Source of the DNA: JARIHC01 sp035692985 | GTDB taxonomy: Bacteria > Patescibacteriota > Saccharimonadia > Saccharimonadales > UBA4665 | Assembly (NCBI GenBank): GCA_035692985.1 | Contig: DASSHG010000007.1 | Span: forward strand, 48,934-112,933 | DNA length: 64,000 nt | Direction: 5' to 3' | In this document: positions 60,381 through 64,000 of the stretch, in pieces | Layout: every line of letters begins with the position of its first letter | Position numbering within the stretch: position 1 is the stretch's first letter | Notes under the pieces: model-generated | Seen by the model: the letters and a program-made list of their open reading frames with translations, nothing else | Databases searched by the model: none | Told to the model about the DNA's origin: nothing | Made by a program: the position numbers and the translations under genes

Positions 60381-61557
60381 AAAAATCAACATCCTTAAGC
60401 TCGTCAGGCAAAAAGCCTTTGGGGTGCTTGAAACCGGCTTGCCATTTGGTGCCTTTACCGTATCCGAGATCTTTCATGAGTTTGGTCGGCGCGTTGCGTA
60501 GTTGCAGGGGCACCGGCAGGTCAGGATGTTGCTGGGCGGCGGCCAGGGCTGCGTTCATGGCGCTCGTGATTCCACGTGATTTCGGAGCTTTGGCTAGCAC
60601 GGTAGCACAGTGGAACAAATTGTACTGCGCTTCCGGCATACCAATGCGCTCTACAGCCAGAAAGGTAGAGACAGCCAGATTGAGTGCCGCCGGCGCGGCC
60701 ATGCCGATGTCCTCACTGGCGAAAACAACCATCCGGCGGGCCACGAATTTGGGGTCTTCGCCGGCCTGTAACATGCGCGCCATGTAGTACAGTGCCGCCG
60801 TAGCATCGCCTCCGCGCATCGATTTTATGAACGCGCTGATGACGTTGTAATGATTTTCACCCTTTTTGTCGTAACCGGGAACTTTGCTCTGGGCGGCGGT
60901 CTCGACAATCTGCTGGGTGATGGTTTTTTTGCCGGCCAGTTGCTGGGCCAGCTCCAGGTTGCCGAGCGCCACACGGGCGTCGCCGCCAGACAGCTCAGCT
61001 ATTAAATCAACACTTTTGGCAGGCAGTTTCTTGATTGATAACTTTTCGGCTTTGGCGGTCTGCTTGATGATTTTGACGATCTCGTCTTTGCTGAGCGGCT
61101 CCAGCACCAATACCCGCGAACGGCTAAGCAAAGGATTAATTACCTCAAAGCTCGGATTTTCAGTGGTAGCGCCAATGAGCGTAACTACGCCGCTCTCGAC
61201 GTGCGGCAAAAAAGCGTCTTGCTGGGCTTTATTGAAGCGGTGGATTTCGTCGACGAACAGAATGGTCTGCATGCCGAGGCGCTGGTTCTGGCCCGCATGC
61301 TCAATTACTTTCATGACATCGGCTTTGCCGGCTGTTACAGCGCTGAGTTCCACGAATTCCGCGCCAGTCTCGCGGGCGATGATCCGCGCCAAAGTGGTTT
61401 TGCCGCTGCCCGGCGGCCCCCACAGAATCAGGCTGGCGGGCTGTTTGCTGGCAATCATCTCGTGAATAATCTTGCCGGTTCCGACCAGATGCTCCTGACC
61501 GACAATATCGTCCAGTTTTTCCGGCCTACGCCGCTCCGCCAAAGGTCGAGTGTCCAT
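60373..61557 (-). CDS. rarA: Replication-associated recombination protein RarA (MgsA/WRNIP1 family)
   Basis: This AAA+ ATPase acts at stalled forks with SSB. N-terminal RPLAERRRPEKLDDIVGQEHL is followed by Walker A LWGPPGSGKTTLAR, Walker B TILFVDEIHRFNKAQQDAFL, sensor IGATTENPSFEV and the C-terminal MgsA domain (KSMRGGDATAALYYMARML, RMVVFASEDIGMA). The start ATG 61557 (394 residues) lies 7 bp after TATACT (61565-61570) with AGAGGAT between them. Confidence 0.96.
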   Translation of the reverse strand: MDTRPLAERRRPEKLDDIVGQEHLVGTGKIIHEMIASKQPASLILWGPPGSGKTTLARIIARETGAEFVELSAVTAGKADVMKVIEHAGQNQRLGMQTILFVDEIHRFNKAQQDAFLPHVESGVVTLIGATTENPSFEVINPLLSRSRVLVLEPLSKDEIVKIIKQTAKAEKLSIKKLPAKSVDLIAELSGGDARVALGNLELAQQLAGKKTITQQIVETAAQSKVPGYDKKGENHYNVISAFIKSMRGGDATAALYYMARMLQAGEDPKFVARRMVVFASEDIGMAAPAALNLAVSTFLAVERIGMPEAQYNLFHCATVLAKAPKSRGITSAMNAALAAAQQHPDLPVPLQLRNAPTKLMKDLGYGKGTKWQAGFKHPKGFLPDELKDVDFFS

Positions 61558-61592
61558 ATCCTCTAGTATACTCCGTAATGGATGGTGGGGTG

Positions 61593-61621
61593 TTGACACT
61601 CCATACGTATCGTGCTAATGT
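61593..61621 (+). promoter_or_regulatory. Promoter of the DEAD-box helicase gene
   Basis: TTGACA (61593-61598), a 17-bp spacer and TAATGT (61616-61621). The 5' leader is about 100 nt, as often seen for cold-regulated helicase genes. Confidence 0.7.
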
Positions 61622-61729
61622 ATGGGTAATTGTTTTTAATTGAATCCAGAGTCTGTACGGAAAGCTAGATTACTCGATTTCATTACCAGCAATCGGAGTA
61701 ACTAGTTCAGATAAAGGATTCTTTTTTTA

Positions 61730-62926
61730 ATGTCCTCATACAAATATTCAGTTTATAATTCTGCCAAACGTAACCGGCCCGGGCGGGGCCGCGGTCAAAA
61801 CGCTGGCGGCAAACGGCGCGGCCAATATATCAATCCGGCCCGTTTCGTGGCGGCCGCTAAGCCGGCACCGGTTAACGAGCAGGCGATCAAACATAATTTT
61901 GACGATTTCGATATCGACTCGCGGCTTAAAGCTAACCTGGCTAGTAAAGGCTTTGTGACGCCTTCGCCTATCCAGGACCAATCTATCCCGCTGGCTTTAG
62001 GCGGCCACGACGTCATTGGCTTGGCCAATACCGGCACCGGTAAAACGGCCGCTTTCGCGGTGCCCGTTCTGCAGGCTTTATTCGGCCGTCAGCAGGCCAA
62101 GGCCTTAATAGTAGCGCCAACCCGTGAGCTGGCCCAACAGATTGAACAGGAATTCCGCAGCATCGGCAAAGGCGGCAATTTTAGCGGAGCGCTGCTGATT
62201 GGCGGCACCGGCATGGGTCCGCAGCTGCGCGATTTGCGCCGCCGCCCGCGGCTGGTTATCGGCACTCCCGGCCGTATTAAAGACCACATTGAGCGCGGTA
62301 CGCTGAAGCTCGAAAGTTTTAACATTGTGGTTCTTGACGAGGTCGACCGCATGCTGGATATGGGTTTCGTGAATGATGTACGGTCTATCCTGGACCGCTT
62401 GGCGCCGCAGCGGCAATCATTGTTTTTCTCGGCTACCATGGATCCGCGTGTCCAAGGTCTCATCCGGACTTTTGCTAAAGATCCGCAAACCGTTTCCGTG
62501 CAGAGCGGCGAGAGCAGCGACCACGTCAACCAAGACGTCGTGCGTTACAGCGGCACCCATGACAAAATGGACAAACTTCATGACATTTTAATTAAGCAAG
62601 AAGTAGCCAAGGTGATTGTTTTTGATGAAACCCAGCGCAGCGTGGAACGGCTCGGTAAAGAGTTAGTAGCCCGCGGTTTTCCGGCCGATTCAATCCACGG
62701 CGGCAAAACCCAAGGCCAGCGCAAGCGTGCCCTGCAAGGATTTAAAGACAGCCAAACAACTGTTTTGGTGGCCACTGACGTGGCGGCCCGCGGCATCGAC
62801 GTGGCCGATATTACGCATGTCATTAACTATTCATTGCCGCAATCTTACCAAGATTACACGCACCGCATTGGCCGCGCTGGCCGAGCTGGCCGTGTGGGGC
62901 ACGCCTTGACGTTTGTCCAACGCTAA
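61730..62926 (+). CDS. DEAD-box RNA helicase
   Basis: The 398-residue helicase has an N-terminal basic Gly/Arg stretch (RNRPGRGRGQNAGGKRRGQ), Q motif GFVTPSPIQDQSIP, motif I ANTGTGKTAAF, Ia PTRELAQQ, motif II as DEVD in VVLDEVDRMLDMG, motif III FSATM, and motif VI HRIGRAGRAG. It lacks a C-terminal extension. A role in ribosome assembly or mRNA decay is likely. Confidence 0.95.
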   Translation: MSSYKYSVYNSAKRNRPGRGRGQNAGGKRRGQYINPARFVAAAKPAPVNEQAIKHNFDDFDIDSRLKANLASKGFVTPSPIQDQSIPLALGGHDVIGLANTGTGKTAAFAVPVLQALFGRQQAKALIVAPTRELAQQIEQEFRSIGKGGNFSGALLIGGTGMGPQLRDLRRRPRLVIGTPGRIKDHIERGTLKLESFNIVVLDEVDRMLDMGFVNDVRSILDRLAPQRQSLFFSATMDPRVQGLIRTFAKDPQTVSVQSGESSDHVNQDVVRYSGTHDKMDKLHDILIKQEVAKVIVFDETQRSVERLGKELVARGFPADSIHGGKTQGQRKRALQGFKDSQTTVLVATDVAARGIDVADITHVINYSLPQSYQDYTHRIGRAGRAGRVGHALTFVQR

Positions 62927-62945
62927 CAATCAAACGGAACAACAG

Positions 62946-64000
62946 ATGAAAATTACCCAGGACCCGGAGAAGATACGCAACATAGCTATTATTGCCCACG
63001 TAGACCACGGTAAGACAACCTTGGTGGACGGGCTGATGAAGCAATCGCAGACTTTCCGCGACAACCAGGCCGAAATGAGCCAGGACTTGATTATGGATAG
63101 CGGCGACCAGGAAAAAGAGCGGGGGATTACCATCACGGCCAAGGTCACGGCCGTCCAGCACGACGATTACCGCGTCAATATAATCGATACGCCCGGCCAC
63201 GCCGATTTCTCCGGCGAGGTGGAGCGCACCCTAAACCTGGCCGATGGCTGCTTGTTGATCGTCGACGCCCAGGAAGGCCCCATGCCGCAGACCAAGTTCG
63301 TACTTGGCAAGGCGCTGGCGGCCGAGCTAAAGCCAATCGTCATTATTAATAAGATAGATAAAACCGGTTCGCGGATTGCCCAGGTCGAAGACGAACTAGC
63401 CGACTTATTCCTAGAGCTAGCCGTACATGAAGAACAGCTGCACTATCCGGTTTATTACGCGGTCGGGCGGGCTGGCAAAGCCTGGGACACGGTACCGGCT
63501 GATCCCGAAGCCGCCGGCGATCTGGAGCCGATCTTCGCCGCCATCACTAAACACGTACCGCCGCCGACCGTAGAACTGGATAAACCTTTCCAAATGCTGG
63601 TAACAGCCCTGGCCCACGACTCATTCAAGGGCAAATACGCTATTGGCCGCATCACCCGCGGCCGCGTAAAGCCGGGCGACCAGATCACTATATGTAAAAA
63701 GGACAACGTTCAGTCCAAAGCCCGCATCGACAATGTCTTTATGAGCCACGGCGTGGCCAAGGTGGAAGTTAAAGAAGGTATCGCCGGCGATATCGTCCAG
63801 CTAACCGGCATTGCCGAAGCCCAAATTGGCGACACGGTAGCCGACGCCGACCAACCGGAAGCCCTGCCCACTATCGAGGTCGAGGCACCGACTCTACGTA
63901 TCTACTTAGGCCCTAACACCAGCCCGTTCAAGGGCTTAGAGGGCCAGTTCAGCACCTCGCGCCAGATTAGCGAGCGCCTGCAAAAAGAACTAGAGACCAA
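62946..64000 (+). CDS. typA: Ribosome-associated GTPase TypA/BipA, N-terminal part (cut by window end)
   Basis: This translational GTPase is linked to stress and ribosome assembly. G1 AHVDHGKTTL, switch I EKERGITITAKV, G3 DTPGHADFSGEVERTL and G4 IINKIDKTGSR are visible. Domain II follows, and domain III begins before the window ends at residue 351. The full protein is usually about 600 residues. It is in the same orientation as, and 19 bp after, the helicase gene. Confidence 0.95.
   Translation, partial: MKITQDPEKIRNIAIIAHVDHGKTTLVDGLMKQSQTFRDNQAEMSQDLIMDSGDQEKERGITITAKVTAVQHDDYRVNIIDTPGHADFSGEVERTLNLADGCLLIVDAQEGPMPQTKFVLGKALAAELKPIVIINKIDKTGSRIAQVEDELADLFLELAVHEEQLHYPVYYAVGRAGKAWDTVPADPEAAGDLEPIFAAITKHVPPPTVELDKPFQMLVTALAHDSFKGKYAIGRITRGRVKPGDQITICKKDNVQSKARIDNVFMSHGVAKVEVKEGIAGDIVQLTGIAEAQIGDTVADADQPEALPTIEVEAPTLRIYLGPNTSPFKGLEGQFSTSRQISERLQKELET

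Noticed and set aside
1..64000. Use of TGA as a sense codon (code 25, as in Gracilibacteria)
   Set aside because: TGA ends several well-defined genes at family-expected positions, for example the kinase at 2875, the alpha/beta hydrolase at 35756 and the second regulator at 49467, and no conserved Gly position requires it.
1..64000. CRISPR arrays, insertion sequences, prophage
   Set aside because: No regularly spaced repeats, transposase motifs or phage structural genes were seen; the holin-like protein at 9952 belongs to a chromosomal family.

Overview
The window looks like a chromosomal segment of a Patescibacteria/CPR bacterium, most likely Candidatus Saccharibacteria. Genes are tightly packed and GC is moderate by eye. 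TGA is used as an ordinary stop, which argues against the recoded Absconditabacteria/Gracilibacteria. CPR-like content includes a large HerA/VirD4-type ATPase, membrane-anchored Mur ligases, SipW-type secretion genes and many small orphan genes. The lineage call is inference. No rRNA, CRISPR array, insertion sequence or prophage was recognised.

Layout. 1-410: 3' end of ribosomal L25. 583-5854: a regulatory/isoprenoid cassette made of an OmpR-type response regulator, a 38-codon peptide gene with a perfect Shine-Dalgarno, a six-helix sensor kinase, a two-module terpene-cyclase-like protein and a polyprenyl diphosphate synthase. 5.9-12.4 kb: an orphan tail-anchored protein, UvrC, an orphan, an M24 peptidase, a holin-like protein, SecG and a peptide-binding lipoprotein-like protein. 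12.4-24.2 kb: six tRNAs interleaved with an FAD oxidase, a DD-carboxypeptidase, LemA, HtpX, LigA, CorA and a secreted protein. 24.2-33.4 kb: accessory enzymes (YdeI family, creatininase, two DHFR-like reductases, isochorismatase-like, MFS), the HerA/VirD4-like ATPase and a ParS/MbcA-like orphan. 33.5-38.4 kb: two tRNAs and a peptidoglycan cluster (two MurF-like ligases, a hydrolase, Ddl). 38.4-46.1 kb: translation and RNA genes (LeuRS, L32, NusB, Nudix, RNase III, S16, KhpA, TrmD). 46-50.2 kb: MarR-controlled efflux and a second two-component system. 50.3-55.1 kb: small stress-type genes, an ArsR/SRPBCC operon and a frameshifted small membrane gene. 55.2-58.1 kb: a TasA-like/SipW-like pair, an unidentified structured RNA, and metK behind a SAM-riboswitch-like leader. 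58.1-64 kb: an ABC-2 exporter, DUF488, RarA, a DEAD-box helicase and the start of TypA/BipA.

The most interesting region is 583-5854. A kinase, a regulator, a small peptide with a Trp near its C-terminus and a prenyl synthase sit in one run. This layout recalls the Bacillus ComQXPA quorum-sensing locus, in which a prenyl transferase modifies a Trp of the ComX peptide. Here it is joined to a terpene-cyclase-like protein and an OmpR-type regulator. A plain terpenoid pathway under two-component control is the main alternative.

A second, window-wide signal is a -10 hexamer placed 6-8 nt upstream of the ATG of many genes. This suggests widespread leaderless mRNAs alongside a minority of genes with strong Shine-Dalgarno sites.
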